A DNA stretch of 33,280 bases. Source: a bacterium. Its GTDB lineage: Bacteria > Planctomycetota > Phycisphaerae > Phycisphaerales > SM1A02. This document shows positions 24,827-33,089 of this stretch, one piece after another (position 1 is the stretch's first letter; each line of letters starts with the position of its first letter). Location: contig JAPOKA010000030.1 of NCBI GenBank assembly GCA_029977865.1, positions 1 through 33,280 of the forward strand. Direction: 5' to 3'. The notes under the pieces were generated by a model. The model did no database searches, was not told the origin of the DNA, and saw nothing but the letters and a program-made list of their open reading frames with translations. The translations under genes were made by a program, and so were the position numbers.

Positions 24827-26241
24827 GGGCTCTTCTCGATGGCGAGGCCCTTCGATTCCGGCTCTGGAAGCACCACTCGATCGCCAGGCTCGAGACCGGA
24901 GAGGATCTCGATCATGGTGGTGCCGCGGCGGCCGGGCACCACCTCGCGCTCGGTCTCGCGTCCGTCGAGCAGCACCATCACGAAGCGGCGGTCTCCGTCC
25001 TCGCGGAGCGCCTCCTTCGGCACCGCCACCACCGGGTCGGTGCGGGTGCTCGCGGCGACCATGGCCTCGAGGCCGATCAGCATTCGTGGATCGCTCGCGG
25101 GCACCTCGACCCGCATCGGGAACGCGGCACCGCGTCCGTCGGCGGTGCCGATTCTGGAGAGCCTGGTCACCGATCCGCGGCCCTCGATCCCCGGCACCGC
25201 GGGCAGCGTGACCGAGACGGCGGCTCCCGAGGCGAGCCAGCCGAGGTCCTGGGCGCCGATGGTGGTCTCGACCGCGAACGACGAGGCGTCCATCACCTCG
25301 GCGATCGACTGGCGGGGGTTGATGGTGTCACCGGGACCTACGGCGATCGTGGTGAGCAGTCCGGTCGCCGGGGCGAGCAGGGTCATCGCCTCCAGGTCGG
25401 ACTCGAGATCCTCGACGCGATCGGCGAGATCCGCGACCTTCCGCTGCGACTCGGCGAGGGCGAGCCGGCGGCGGATCGCATCGAGGCGTTGCGAAACCTC
25501 GAGATGGCGCAGCTCTTCCGCGGACCAGCGGGCACGATCCTCGACATCGCGATCGCGATCGGGCTGCTCGATCGAGAGGAAGAGCTCGTGGTCGATGCGG
25601 GCGAGCGCGAGGCTCTCCTTCGCCCGGGTGATCGCGCGGCGCGAGCGTTCGAGCACGATGTCCTTGGTCTCGCTGGCGAGGCTGGTGCCTGCGTACATCT
25701 GCTCGAGCTGGTCGAGCTCCTGCTGCTGATTGGTGAGCGAATCCTCGTTGCCCTGGATTCTCAGCTGCGCACCGCGGAACTGCCGGTCGCGCTCGATCTC
25801 GGTGCGAACCTCCAGCGCCTTGGCGGCTCGCTCCGCAGCAAGCCGCGTGCGTTCGACCCGGGTGAGCGAGGCCTCTTCGGCGACCTGCTGTTCCTCGCGC
25901 ACCAGATCGAGGCGAAGCGTCGCCTCCTCCAACTCGATGCGGGCCCGTTCCAGCGCCTCCTCGATTTCGGCGGTCTCGAACGTGAGCAGGACTTCGCCCG
26001 CCTCGACCGGCCCGCCTTCGACCAAGACTTCCGCCACCACCAGCGAACCGCGGAACGCCTTCGGATTCAGGCGCACGCCCAGTTTCCGTGCGGCGACGAG
26101 CCGCCCCTTCGCCTCGAGCGCCAACTCGATCGGCGTCGCTTCGACCGTCCACGGCGGCAACGCCGCGTGCACGGGAATCGCGGAAAGCGACACCACCAGG
26201 ATCGCCGCTGCTCGTGTCACTCGCTTCGTCGGGTTCGCCAT
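24823..26241 (-). CDS. HlyD-like periplasmic adaptor (membrane fusion protein)
   Basis: The product is 472 aa. The ATG at 26241 follows AGGAG at 9 bases. Signal peptide 1-26 ends SLSAIPVHA. A first biotinyl-lipoyl-like half lies at about 55-92 (VAEVLVEGGPVEAGEVLLTF). A long alpha-helical coiled-coil hairpin spans about 93-290 (EEALERARIELEEATLRL ... ESQRKVADLADRVEDLESDL). The second lipoyl half reads LLAPATGLLTTIAVGPGDTI, and a beta-barrel and membrane-proximal domain follow (VVAVPKEALREDGDRRFVMV). These are the parts of adaptors serving RND, ABC or MacB-type exporters. No transporter or outer-membrane channel gene is adjacent; only the lipoprotein gene is coupled to it. The hairpin is longer than in RND adaptors, closer to MacA/HlyD types. 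Confidence 0.82.
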   Translation of the reverse strand: MANPTKRVTRAAAILVVSLSAIPVHAALPPWTVEATPIELALEAKGRLVAARKLGVRLNPKAFRGSLVVAEVLVEGGPVEAGEVLLTFETAEIEEALERARIELEEATLRLDLVREEQQVAEEASLTRVERTRLAAERAAKALEVRTEIERDRQFRGAQLRIQGNEDSLTNQQQELDQLEQMYAGTSLASETKDIVLERSRRAITRAKESLALARIDHELFLSIEQPDRDRDVEDRARWSAEELRHLEVSQRLDAIRRRLALAESQRKVADLADRVEDLESDLEAMTLLAPATGLLTTIAVGPGDTINPRQSIAEVMDASSFAVETTIGAQDLGWLASGAAVSVTLPAVPGIEGRGSVTRLSRIGTADGRGAAFPMRVEVPASDPRMLIGLEAMVAASTRTDPVVAVPKEALREDGDRRFVMVLLDGRETEREVVPGRRGTTMIEILSGLEPGDRVVLPEPESKGLAIEKSP

Positions 26242-26316
26242 GGATGACGCTCCTGTGGTGTGCTGACGCCTGCGAAATGCTCCGCGTCGCGCTCAGGCGT
26301 TCGTTCGGACTCCGTT

Positions 26317-26322
26317 TATACT
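26317..26322 (+). promoter_or_regulatory. Possible -10 element upstream of gnd
   Basis: TATACT matches five of six -10 consensus bases and lies in the 161-bp divergent region between the adaptor gene and gnd, about 80 bases before the gnd start. The expected -35 position shows no strong match. Confidence 0.3.
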
Positions 26323-26402
26323 CCGCCGCTTCGCCGGAAGGCTCGCCTCGCCGCTTGGGACGACGATTGTCCGGCTTCTCGACACCAGCGGAGACCAATT
26401 CG

Positions 26403-27416
26403 ATGCAACTCGGGATGATCGGCCTCGGCCGCATGGGCGCCAACATGGTCCGCCGTCTCATGAAGGCCGGACACCAGTGCGTGGTCTTCGATGTGAATCC
26501 AGGCGCCGTGAAGGCACTCGAGGCCGAGGGAGCGGTCGGTGCCACCTCGCTGGCGGACTTCGCCGGCAAGCTCACCACCCCCCGGGCCGCCTGGCTGATG
26601 GTTCCTGCGGCGCTGGTCGATCAGACGATCGCCGCCCTGCGGCCGCATCTGGGCAAGGACGATGTCCTCGTCGACGGCGGCAACTCCTACTACCGCGACG
26701 ACCTTCGCCGCTCCAAGGAACTCGCTTCCGCCGGCATCCACTACGTCGATTGCGGCGTGAGCGGCGGCGTTTGGGGGCTCGAACGCGGCTACTGCCAGAT
26801 GATCGGGGGCGACGAGGCCGCGGTGAAGCGACTCGATCCGGTGTTCTCGACGCTGGCGCCGGGCAAGGGCTCGCTCGACCCCACCCCCGGCCGCCCCGAC
26901 GGCCGCGGCACCGCCGACCGCGGCTACCTCCACTGCGGTCCGTCCGGCGCCGGGCACTTCGTCAAGATGGTCCACAACGGCATCGAGTACGGCATCATGG
27001 CCTCCTACGCAGAGGGGCTCAACATCATCAAGAACGCCGATGTCGGACTGCGAAAGCAGGAGGTCGACGCCGAGACCACGCCGCTTCGCGAGCCCGAGGC
27101 CTACCAGTACTCGGTGGACATCGGTGAAGTGGCGGAAGTCTGGCGCCGCGGCAGCGTGATCGGATCGTGGTTGCTCGACCTGACCGCGGCAGCGCTGGTC
27201 GAGGACTCCTCGCTCAAGGACTTCGCAGGTCGCGTGAGCGACTCCGGCGAAGGCCGCTGGACCCTCGAGGCAGCCATTGACGAAGGCGTGCCCGCTCCGA
27301 TCCTCGCCGCAGCGCTCTTCAACCGGTTCGACAGTCGCGGGAACGCCGACTTCGCCAACAAGATCATGTCCGCGCAGCGATTCCAGTTCGGCGGCCATCA
27401 CGAGAAGCCGGCCTGA
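26403..27416 (+). CDS. gnd: 6-phosphogluconate dehydrogenase, decarboxylating (short GndA/YqeC type)
   Basis: The product is 337 aa. The ATG at 26403 has GGAGA about 8 bases upstream; the frame is open from 26088, but the Rossmann motif must be near the N-terminus. [20 protein letters not shown] is the nucleotide-binding fold, [10 protein letters not shown] and [13 protein letters not shown] the substrate region, and the 6PGDH signature is [19 protein letters not shown]. The length fits the shorter YqeC/GndA class (about 300-340) rather than the 470-aa E. coli form. A Gly/Pro/Asp-rich insertion ([16 protein letters not shown]) precedes the signature. It converts 6-phosphogluconate to ribulose 5-phosphate with NAD(P)H production. 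zwf follows after 70 bp in the same direction, so the two are probably co-transcribed. Confidence 0.93.
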   Translation: MQLGMIGLGRMGANMVRRLMKAGHQCVVFDVNPGAVKALEAEGAVGATSLADFAGKLTTPRAAWLMVPAALVDQTIAALRPHLGKDDVLVDGGNSYYRDDLRRSKELASAGIHYVDCGVSGGVWGLERGYCQMIGGDEAAVKRLDPVFSTLAPGKGSLDPTPGRPDGRGTADRGYLHCGPSGAGHFVKMVHNGIEYGIMASYAEGLNIIKNADVGLRKQEVDAETTPLREPEAYQYSVDIGEVAEVWRRGSVIGSWLLDLTAAALVEDSSLKDFAGRVSDSGEGRWTLEAAIDEGVPAPILAAALFNRFDSRGNADFANKIMSAQRFQFGGHHEKPA

Positions 27417-27486
27417 TCGACGCTCGCCCCCGCACCCGCTCGTCGCGCTGCGACCAACCCCGCGCGCTGCCGCCGGAACCACCCGC

Positions 27487-28878
27487 ATGACCCCGCCCCC
27501 TCCCTCCGATGCCCTGGTCTTCTTCGGCGCGACCGGCGATCTGGCCTTCAAGCAGATCTTCCCGAGCCTGCAGGCGCTGGCGAAGCGTGGCCGCCTCGAC
27601 GTGCCGGTGATCGGCGTCGCCAAGGACTCCTGGAACGACGACCAGCTCCGAGCCCGCGCCGCCGAGAGCCTCAAGTCCCACGGCGGCATCGATGACGCCG
27701 CCTTCAAGATCCTCTCCGATCGCCTGCGCTACGTCGGCGGCGACTACGCCGATCCCAAGACGTTCGCGACCCTCAAGAAGGCACTCGGCACGGCGCAGCG
27801 GCCGCTGCACTATCTCGCCATTCCGCCTGTCCTCTTCGGCAAGGTGGCCGAGCAGCTCAAGACCTCCGGCTGCGCCGACAACGCCCGGGTCGTGGTCGAG
27901 AAGCCCTTCGGCCGCGACCTCGCGTCGGCGAACGCCCTCAACGCCACCCTGCACTCGGCCTTCCCCGAGCAGTCGATCTTCCGCATCGACCACTTCCTCG
28001 GCAAGGAGCCGGTGCAGAACATCCTCTACTTCCGCTTCGCCAACACCTTCCTCGAGCCGGTCTGGAATCGCCACTTCATCGACCATGTGCAGATCACCAT
28101 GGCCGAGGACTTCGGCGTGCAGGGCCGAGGCTCGTTCTACGACGCGACCGGCTGCATCCGCGACGTCATCCAGAACCACCTGCTGCAGATCGTCTCCTGC
28201 CTCGCCATGGAGCCGCCGCACTGGGAAGACTCCGAGTCGGTCCGCGACCAGAAGGTGGAACTGCTCAAGAGCATCCATCCGCTCACCACCGAGCACGTGA
28301 CCCGCGGCCAGTTCGTGGGCTATCACGACGAGCCGGGGGTGAAGGCGGGATCGACGGTCGAGACCTACGCGGCGGTCAAGTTCGAGATCTCCGATTGGCG
28401 CTGGGACGGCGTGCCGTGGTACATCCGCGCCGGCAAGCACATGCCCACCACCAACACCGAAGTGCGGGTGCAGTTCCGTCGTCCGCCCTCGGTGGTCTTC
28501 CCCGAGACCCAGCCCCCGCCGGCGAACTACCTGCGAATCCAGATCAAGCCGCGGATCGAGGTGGACCTCGGCGTGCGGACCAAGAGTCCCGGCGTGGCCA
28601 TGCTTGGCGAGGACACCGTGCTGTCGGCGATCGACACCGACCCCGACCTGATGGAGGCCTACGAGCGGCTGCTCGGCGACGCCCTTCGCGGCGATGCCAC
28701 GCTCTTCTCACGGCAGGACGAGGTCGATGCGGAGTGGCGGATCGTCGACGGGATCCTCGGCGACCAGACCCCCTGCTACCAGTACCAGCCCGGCACCTGG
28801 GGCCCCGAAGAGTGCAATCAGGTGGTGATGCCACGCGAGGGCTGGCACAACCCTGAGCTGCCCGCGAAGTCCTCCTGA
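27487..28878 (+). CDS. zwf: Glucose-6-phosphate 1-dehydrogenase
   Basis: The product is 463 aa. The ATG at 27487 gives the N-terminal Rossmann segment [20 protein letters not shown] right after a short proline-rich lead; the frame is open from 27277, but that part overlaps gnd. The active-site signature [19 protein letters not shown] is complete and is followed by [14 protein letters not shown] and [15 protein letters not shown]. It also has [12 protein letters not shown] and a C-terminal [10 protein letters not shown]. It oxidises glucose 6-phosphate to 6-phosphogluconolactone with NADP. Together with gnd it supplies both dehydrogenases of the oxidative pentose-phosphate pathway; a lactonase (pgl) is not in the window. 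The nucleotide motif GATGDLA differs slightly from the usual GASGDLA. Confidence 0.95.
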   Translation: MTPPPPSDALVFFGATGDLAFKQIFPSLQALAKRGRLDVPVIGVAKDSWNDDQLRARAAESLKSHGGIDDAAFKILSDRLRYVGGDYADPKTFATLKKALGTAQRPLHYLAIPPVLFGKVAEQLKTSGCADNARVVVEKPFGRDLASANALNATLHSAFPEQSIFRIDHFLGKEPVQNILYFRFANTFLEPVWNRHFIDHVQITMAEDFGVQGRGSFYDATGCIRDVIQNHLLQIVSCLAMEPPHWEDSESVRDQKVELLKSIHPLTTEHVTRGQFVGYHDEPGVKAGSTVETYAAVKFEISDWRWDGVPWYIRAGKHMPTTNTEVRVQFRRPPSVVFPETQPPPANYLRIQIKPRIEVDLGVRTKSPGVAMLGEDTVLSAIDTDPDLMEAYERLLGDALRGDATLFSRQDEVDAEWRIVDGILGDQTPCYQYQPGTWGPEECNQVVMPREGWHNPELPAKSS

Positions 28879-29023
28879 TGCTCAGCCCCGGGGACCACCG
28901 CCCCGAGCCCCCTGCTAGATCGGGTCTCCAGACCGGCACCCATCGAGGTTTGGTCGGGGCCACCCTGCCTTTGCGCTGCTCGGTCCGACCCGCTCAGCCC
29001 GCGCGAGACTCACGACCCCGGGG

Positions 29024-29053
29024 TTGAAACGGCACTGGGCCCGAAAATATGTT
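29024..29053 (+). promoter_or_regulatory. Possible sigma70-type promoter of the PEP-CTERM-like gene
   Basis: TTGAAA (29024-29029) and TATGTT (29048-29053) are separated by 18 bases in the most A/T-rich part of the 263-bp gap after zwf. They lie about 90 bases before the ATG at 29142, which has a strong GGAGG site. The match is imperfect. Confidence 0.35.
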
Positions 29054-29141
29054 GTTCTACGATCTTGCCTTGTGCGAATTCGGAGACAGATTTCGCGTCG
29101 AGGGAGGGTCCCCTTTTCCCCTTGTTGGAGGACCCTGAAAG

Positions 29142-29933
29142 ATGCGTTTCTCGAGTTCGTGTGGCATCGTCGCTGCGGCGACGATCTCGTTGGCCGCATC
29201 GGCCGACTACTTCCCGTCCGCCGCCTCGTTCAATGGGCCGATGACGCTTGCCGGTGCGGGCACTTCCCCGCTCGCCGGAGGCACCATCTTCGAGCACGGC
29301 GCCGAGACCGGCTCACGCTACAACCCGCAGTCGTCTGCACCCCTTCCCGGCGGATACACCGCTGAGAACACCATCGCGTTCACCAACTGCGTGTTCTCCG
29401 GCGGCAACACCAGTGCGATCCTCGACACCTTCCGCATCGGCATCCGCCAGGGCGGCGGATCGCCCGACGTCGATCTGCGGATCTTCGTCGCGGAGATGGA
29501 CTCTTTCGGTGACTTGAAGACCGACACCGTGACCGACCTCGGCCTCGTGAACCTGGCCGGCAACGGTGGCGCCAGCTTCGTGACTACGGTGGTCGAGTTC
29601 GCCGCAGGCGGCTACACGGTGGCGATGAACGACCTCTTCGAATCGGGCAATCCAGGCTACAGCGGTTTCTTTGTCGGGATCCGCTTCGAGGGCGCGGGTG
29701 CCACCAGCAACCTCAACGGATGGCGAATCACCAACGCCCCGGCGGTGGGCGAGGCCTTCAACTACTTCGCAGCCTTCGACCCGACCGTGCCCATCCATGG
29801 CAACTGGGCGTTCACGCCGCCGACGCCGTCGTACTTCTACCTTGACATCGACGGCACGCTTGTCCCCGCTCCGGGCGCGATCGCCCTGCTCGGCTTCGCG
29901 GGCCTTGCCGGCTCGCGCCGCCGCCGCGGTTGA
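29142..29933 (+). CDS. Secreted protein with a PEP-CTERM-like sorting signal
   Basis: The product is 263 aa. The ATG at 29142 has a strong ribosome-binding site (ggagga, 9 bases upstream). Residues 1-21 form a signal peptide ending LAASA. The mature region is Gly/Thr/Asn-rich and probably beta-rich (DTFRIGIRQGGGS, DVDLRIFVAEMDSFG, FFVGIRFEGAGATSNLNGW). The C-terminus, about 242-263, is VPAPGAIALLGFAGLAGSRRRR: Pro-rich box, hydrophobic helix and arginine cluster, the arrangement of PEP-CTERM exosortase substrates in its planctomycete VPAP variant. The protein is therefore expected to be exported and sorted to the envelope or matrix. No exosortase gene is in the window. Its function is unknown. 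It ends 23 bases before a strong bidirectional hairpin. Confidence 0.82.
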   Translation: MRFSSSCGIVAAATISLAASADYFPSAASFNGPMTLAGAGTSPLAGGTIFEHGAETGSRYNPQSSAPLPGGYTAENTIAFTNCVFSGGNTSAILDTFRIGIRQGGGSPDVDLRIFVAEMDSFGDLKTDTVTDLGLVNLAGNGGASFVTTVVEFAAGGYTVAMNDLFESGNPGYSGFFVGIRFEGAGATSNLNGWRITNAPAVGEAFNYFAAFDPTVPIHGNWAFTPPTPSYFYLDIDGTLVPAPGAIALLGFAGLAGSRRRRG

Positions 29934-29956
29934 TCGACGCGATCACGGCTGAACGA

Positions 29957-29990
29957 ACAACGCTCCCGGCCCTCGGGCCGGGAGCGTTGT
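29957..29990. terminator. Strong bidirectional hairpin terminator
   Basis: A 16-base perfect inverted repeat (acaacgctcccggccc against gggccgggagcgttgt) has only two bases between the arms. It lies between the converging PEP-CTERM-like gene and the tRNA-Leu gene, and T-containing tails follow on both strands (ttgtcatt on plus, ttgttcgttc on minus). It is the longest perfect stem found in the window. Confidence 0.75.
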
Positions 29991-30016
29991 CATTGGTCGA
30001 GCGAATCGAGATCGAA

Positions 30017-30100
30017 TGGGTCCGGCGGGACTCGAACCCGCATGCCCTTGCGGACTGGGGATTTTAAGTCCCCTGCGTCTGCCAATTCCGCCACGGACCC
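30017..30100 (-). tRNA. tRNA-Leu, anticodon TAA
   Basis: The minus strand folds as a class II tRNA of 84 nt. The acceptor stem is GGGTCCG with CGGACCC and discriminator A. The D arm is GCG-GAATTGGCAGA-CGC. The anticodon stem is GGGGA/TCCCC with loop CTTAAAA, giving anticodon TAA. The long variable arm is GTCC-GCAA-GGGC, and the T arm GCGGG-TTCGAGT-CCCGC. The 3' CCA is not encoded. It reads UUA codons, rare in this high-GC genome. A TACAAT box lies just upstream, and the bidirectional hairpin at 29957-29990 lies downstream. Confidence 0.95.
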
Positions 30101-30107
30101 AAGACCG

Positions 30108-30113
30108 ATTGTA
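30108..30113 (-). promoter_or_regulatory. Possible -10 element of tRNA-Leu
   Basis: TACAAT on the minus strand matches five of six -10 consensus bases, 7 nt before the mature 5' end. A start here would leave almost no leader. No convincing -35 was seen. Confidence 0.3.
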
Positions 30114-30253
30114 CGAATGCAACGCCGCGAACCCGGCGGCACCTGCGGCGTACCATGACGCCCCTTCGTCGTCGGCCGACCGCCGAATCGGACGCGACGA
30201 CGACGGCGAAGGAGAACTGGCTTGGCCGCCCTGCGGCCGCTTCGGAGTCCTCC

Positions 30254-31381
30254 ATGACCAATCGACCCTTCGGACTGATTCTTCCGGCGAGCGTGCTCGC
30301 CGCCTCGATCGCCGCGATCGCCGCGGTCGACATCGCCCGCACCTCGGCGGCAGAGCCGCCCGCCAGTTCGGACGCTCCTTCCATGTCCAACAAGACCAGC
30401 ACCGACCGCACCTCGCCCCTCTACTCCAAGACCGGTTTCGACATCACCCCGTACTCGAAGGAGCGGGTGGCGGAACTCGCCAAGAAGCTCACCCCCGAGC
30501 AGTACCGGGTGACCCAGAGCGAGGGCACCGAAGCCCCCTTCTGCGGCAACCTGCTCGACAACAAGAAGGACGGCGTCTACTGCTGCGTGGTCTGCGGACT
30601 GCCGCTCTTCGACAGCACCCACAAGTTCCATTCCGGCACCGGATGGCCGAGCTTCTTCCGCGAGTTCGATCCGCAGCATGTCCACCGGATCGAGGATCGC
30701 AGCCACGGCATGGTTCGAGTCGAGATCGAGTGTTCGCGTTGCGGCGCCCATCTCGGGCACGTCTTCGAAGACGGGCCCAAGCCCACCGGTGAACGGCACT
30801 GTCTGAACTCCGCATCGCTGGTCTTCTACGAGCGCGGGAGCGAGATGCCGCTCGAGAGCCGGCCCACCGCGTTGGACACCGCCTACTTCGCCGCGGGTTG
30901 CTTCTGGGGCGTCGAACACGCCTTCACCCTGGCGCCCGGCGTGATCGACGCGGTGAGCGGCTACCAGAACGGCCGCACCGAGGAGCCGTCGTACAAGGAG
31001 GTCTGCTCGGGCACCACCAACCATGCCGAGAGCGTCAAGGTGGTCTTCGATCCGAAGCGGGTCTCCTACGAAGACCTCGTGAAGTTCTTCTTCCTGATCC
31101 ACGACCCGACGACGCTCAATCGGCAAGGCCCCGACTTCGGGACGCAGTACCGATCGGGCATCTTCACCGCGAGCGACGAGCAACTCGCGGTCGCGAAGCG
31201 AGTGCGCGACGAGGTCCAGGCCTCGGGCCGACTCGGGGACCGCCGCATCGTGACCGTGATCGAACCCGCCGGCACCTTCTGGGATGCCGAGGAGTACCAC
31301 CAGGACTACGTCGAGAACACCGGCCGCGCCTGCCATGTCGACATCCCCGGTGCCATGAAGGCGATGGGTTGGAACCGCTGA
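30254..31381 (+). CDS. msrBA: Exported bifunctional methionine sulfoxide reductase MsrB-MsrA fusion
   Basis: The product is 375 aa. The ATG at 30254, with GGAG upstream, gives a signal peptide or anchor at residues 1-33 ([21 protein letters not shown]); the in-frame ATG at 30155 would bury it. The MsrB domain at about 55-195 has zinc ligands C111/C114 and C160/C163, GTGWPSFF and the catalytic Cys183 in RHCLNSASL. Cys97 in EAPFCGNL is a candidate recycling residue. The MsrA domain at about 205-372 has [12 protein letters not shown] with catalytic Cys216 and [10 protein letters not shown]. The B-then-A order is the reverse of PilB-type MsrAB of Neisseria. It reduces both stereoisomers of methionine sulfoxide, here outside the cytoplasm. 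The electron donor is not encoded nearby. ApbE follows 189 bp later. Confidence 0.95.
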   Translation: MTNRPFGLILPASVLAASIAAIAAVDIARTSAAEPPASSDAPSMSNKTSTDRTSPLYSKTGFDITPYSKERVAELAKKLTPEQYRVTQSEGTEAPFCGNLLDNKKDGVYCCVVCGLPLFDSTHKFHSGTGWPSFFREFDPQHVHRIEDRSHGMVRVEIECSRCGAHLGHVFEDGPKPTGERHCLNSASLVFYERGSEMPLESRPTALDTAYFAAGCFWGVEHAFTLAPGVIDAVSGYQNGRTEEPSYKEVCSGTTNHAESVKVVFDPKRVSYEDLVKFFFLIHDPTTLNRQGPDFGTQYRSGIFTASDEQLAVAKRVRDEVQASGRLGDRRIVTVIEPAGTFWDAEEYHQDYVENTGRACHVDIPGAMKAMGWNR

Positions 31382-31396
31382 AAGCAGACGAGGCGC

Positions 31397-31446
31397 AGGC
31401 GAGCGGTCGACGACGCCGCCTTCGATTGCGGCCACCGCACTCGCCT
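31397..31446. terminator. Imperfect hairpin after msrBA, possible terminator
   Basis: aggcgagcggt (31397-31407) pairs with accg-ca-ctcgcct (31434-31446), an 11-bp stem with a 2-base bulge, starting 16 bases after the msrBA stop. The loop contains one copy of the 18-base direct repeat. No T-run follows, so this is weak. Confidence 0.3.
31416..31433. repeat. 18-bp direct repeat, copy 1
   Basis: ccgccttcgattgcggcc occurs here and again at 31496-31513, exactly 80 bases later, both within the 189-bp gap between msrBA and apbE. The matching is perfect, and the unit contains a short ccgc/gcgg inverted repeat. Confidence 0.8.
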
Positions 31447-31495
31447 TCTGATGCTCGCGACATCGCAGCCCCAACCGCCCTGCGGCGTGCTGCCT

Positions 31496-31513
31496 CCGCC
31501 TTCGATTGCGGCC
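31496..31513. repeat. 18-bp direct repeat, copy 2
   Basis: This is identical to 31416-31433 and lies 58 bases before the apbE start. Small dispersed repeats of this kind can be mobile palindromic units or recombination remnants; nothing here decides which. Confidence 0.8.
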
Positions 31514-31570
31514 GCTGATCGACTCAGCCAGTTCCGCGTCGAACCCATCGCTCTCGCCTGACTGCCGCCC

Positions 31571-32755
31571 ATGTCCCGTCGAGATTCGTCGTTCCCTGCC
31601 TCGCCAGCGTCACGCTCGATGGCGACCGTTTCGTTCGCGGCGATCGCGGCCGTCGTGGGTGCCGCGATCGCGGGATGTTCGACCCTTCCCGGAGCGGCAA
31701 GCCCGGTATCCGCGGCTGGCACTCCCGTGCCGCTCCGAGATTCCGGGACCGCGGCTGCCCTCGAACGCTTCGAATATCGCCGCATGGCGATGGGAGGCGA
31801 AGCGAGGCTCGTCTTCTTCGCGCCGGACGAGTCGGTCGCTCGGGCCGCTGCGATCGCGGCCTTCGACGAGATCGAAGCCGTCGAGCAGGCGCTCTCGGAC
31901 TGGCGCGATGCGAGCGAAGTGCGGGAGGTCGAGCGGGCGCTCGCGGAAGGCCGCGGCGTGGCCGTCGCGGTCTCGCCGGTGCTCGCGACATGCCTCGCGC
32001 GGGCGCTCGAGGTCTCGCAGGCCAGCGACGGCGCCTTCGACGTGACGATCGCCCCGGTGGTCGAGCAGTGGCGCATCGCACGGCGAGCGGGCGGGCTTCC
32101 GCCGGCTGAAGCTCGGCGGGCGGCGCTCGATCTCGTCGGTTGGGACCGCGTGCGCCTGCTCCCGGGCGCCCCTCCTTCACTCACCGCACCACCCGGTACC
32201 CGCTTTGACTTCGGCGGTATCGGCAAGGGCTTTGGCGCCGATCGCGCGTTGGCGGTGCTCCGCCGGCACGGCCTCGAGCGGGCGATGGTCGAGCTCGGCG
32301 GCGACTTCGCGATCGGCGCCGCCCCACCCGACGAGGCCGACGAAGCGGACACGCCGGAGCTACGCGATGAGCCCGCTGCTCGTGGCGCTTCCGGCTGGAC
32401 CATCGCCATCGCGACCGGTCTCGGTGACGAGCGACTGGTGCTGACCCTCGCCGAGTGCGGCGTCGCCACGAGCGGCGACCTCGAACGCTTCGTCGAGATC
32501 GACGGTGTGCGCTACAGCCATCTCGTGGATCCGAGGACCGGCATGGGATTGACCACCTCGATCGCCGTCACCGTCATCGCTCCAAGTGCGACCTTCGCCG
32601 ACGCGCTTGCCTCGGCGACGAGCGTGCTGGGGGCTGAGCACGCGAGCGAAGTGCTCGCGACGTTTGACGCCTCGGCCCGCGTGGTGACCGCGTCACCCGG
32701 CGCAGCTGTCTCGAAGACGCCACGCATCGCGACGATCGGCGCGTGGCCGGAGTAG
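31571..32755 (+). CDS. apbE: FAD:protein FMN transferase (ApbE), lipoprotein
   Basis: The product is 394 aa with the ATG at 31571. The signal ends in a canonical lipobox IAGC with Cys36, so it is membrane-anchored outside the cytoplasm. ApbE domain landmarks are RRMAMGGEARLVF, SDWRDASEV, SDGAFDVTIAPV, the FAD-binding DFGGIGKGFGADRAL, ELGGD, and the metal and catalytic region VATSGDLERFV ... YSHLVDPRTG followed by ADALASA. ApbE covalently attaches FMN to threonines of exported or membrane proteins such as RnfG/NqrC-type subunits. None of its usual targets is in the window. An Asp/Glu/Pro-rich insertion (DEADEADTPELRDEP) interrupts the domain after ELGGD. It converges with the DGR-like locus at the right edge. 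Confidence 0.93.
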   Translation: MSRRDSSFPASPASRSMATVSFAAIAAVVGAAIAGCSTLPGAASPVSAAGTPVPLRDSGTAAALERFEYRRMAMGGEARLVFFAPDESVARAAAIAAFDEIEAVEQALSDWRDASEVREVERALAEGRGVAVAVSPVLATCLARALEVSQASDGAFDVTIAPVVEQWRIARRAGGLPPAEARRAALDLVGWDRVRLLPGAPPSLTAPPGTRFDFGGIGKGFGADRALAVLRRHGLERAMVELGGDFAIGAAPPDEADEADTPELRDEPAARGASGWTIAIATGLGDERLVLTLAECGVATSGDLERFVEIDGVRYSHLVDPRTGMGLTTSIAVTVIAPSATFADALASATSVLGAEHASEVLATFDASARVVTASPGAAVSKTPRIATIGAWPE

Positions 32756-32816
32756 GCGATCCGAACTCGGCAAGCCCGGTCGCGCCGCCCCCTCAGTTCT
32801 CGCTGCGCTCGGCCTT

Positions 32817-32854
32817 CTCCCCCGCCTCGATCGCTTCGCGATCTCGCGGGGGAG
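32817..32854. repeat. Long two-part hairpin between apbE and the Avd-like ORF
   Basis: Outer arms ctcccccgc (32817-32825) and gcgggggag (32846-32854) and inner arms gatcgc (32829-32834) and gcgatc (32838-32843) form a stem of 9 plus 6 bp around a 3-base loop, with small internal loops. It lies 43 bases beyond the Avd-like stop codon on the minus strand and 62 bases after apbE. It could be a shared terminator or a structural element. Hairpins near DGR target ends are known, but those lie directly after the variable region. Confidence 0.6.
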
Positions 32855-32896
32855 GGTTCGCGGCCCCCACCCTCACGCCCGCTGCGCCTCGCCGAG

Positions 32897-33049
32897 CTAC
32901 TCGAGCACATCGAGGTGCGCCGCCTCGATGCGGCTTCCCAATCCGTAGCGCACCTGCCTCGGGAACCGCCCCACCTTGGGGATGATCCACTTCAGCAGGT
33001 CCCCCGCAAGGACCACCGCGGCTGGCTCCGAAGGCGGCGGCGTGGTCAC
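32897..33049 (-). pseudogene. Truncated Avd-like DGR accessory protein (bAvd/four-helix-bundle family)
   Basis: A 50-codon ORF starts at the GTG at 33049 (GGTGA just upstream) and ends at TAG 32897-32899. Its core LLKWIIPKVGRFPRQVRYGL, followed by GSRIEAAHLDVLE, matches the conserved first half of bAvd-type proteins ('WLLPKxxKFPRxxRFxLGxRI...LLDLLE'), the accessory factor of diversity-generating retroelements. Complete Avd proteins have about 110-130 residues in four helices; here only the first one and a half remain. After the TAG the same frame reads LGEAQRA and then TGA, which could be the decayed continuation (family pattern LLIEA.Y). The family match is by eye. The ORF lies 120 bases downstream of the FGE-type gene on the same strand, the usual place for avd after a DGR target gene. 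Confidence 0.65.
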
Positions 33050-33089
33050 GACTCGTTCACCCAACGCGTGACCTGCACGATGGCGAAGC

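Noticed and set aside
23672-27707. Long antisense frames over the lipoprotein, adaptor and gnd genes (23672-25729, 24766-26247, 26316-27707)
   Set aside because: All are shadows of genes with recognisable signals or catalytic motifs and show no domains of their own.
29990-31474. A 494-codon minus-strand frame across the tRNA and msrBA
   Set aside because: It overlaps a tRNA and the MsrB/MsrA active sites in antisense, and no protein features are visible.
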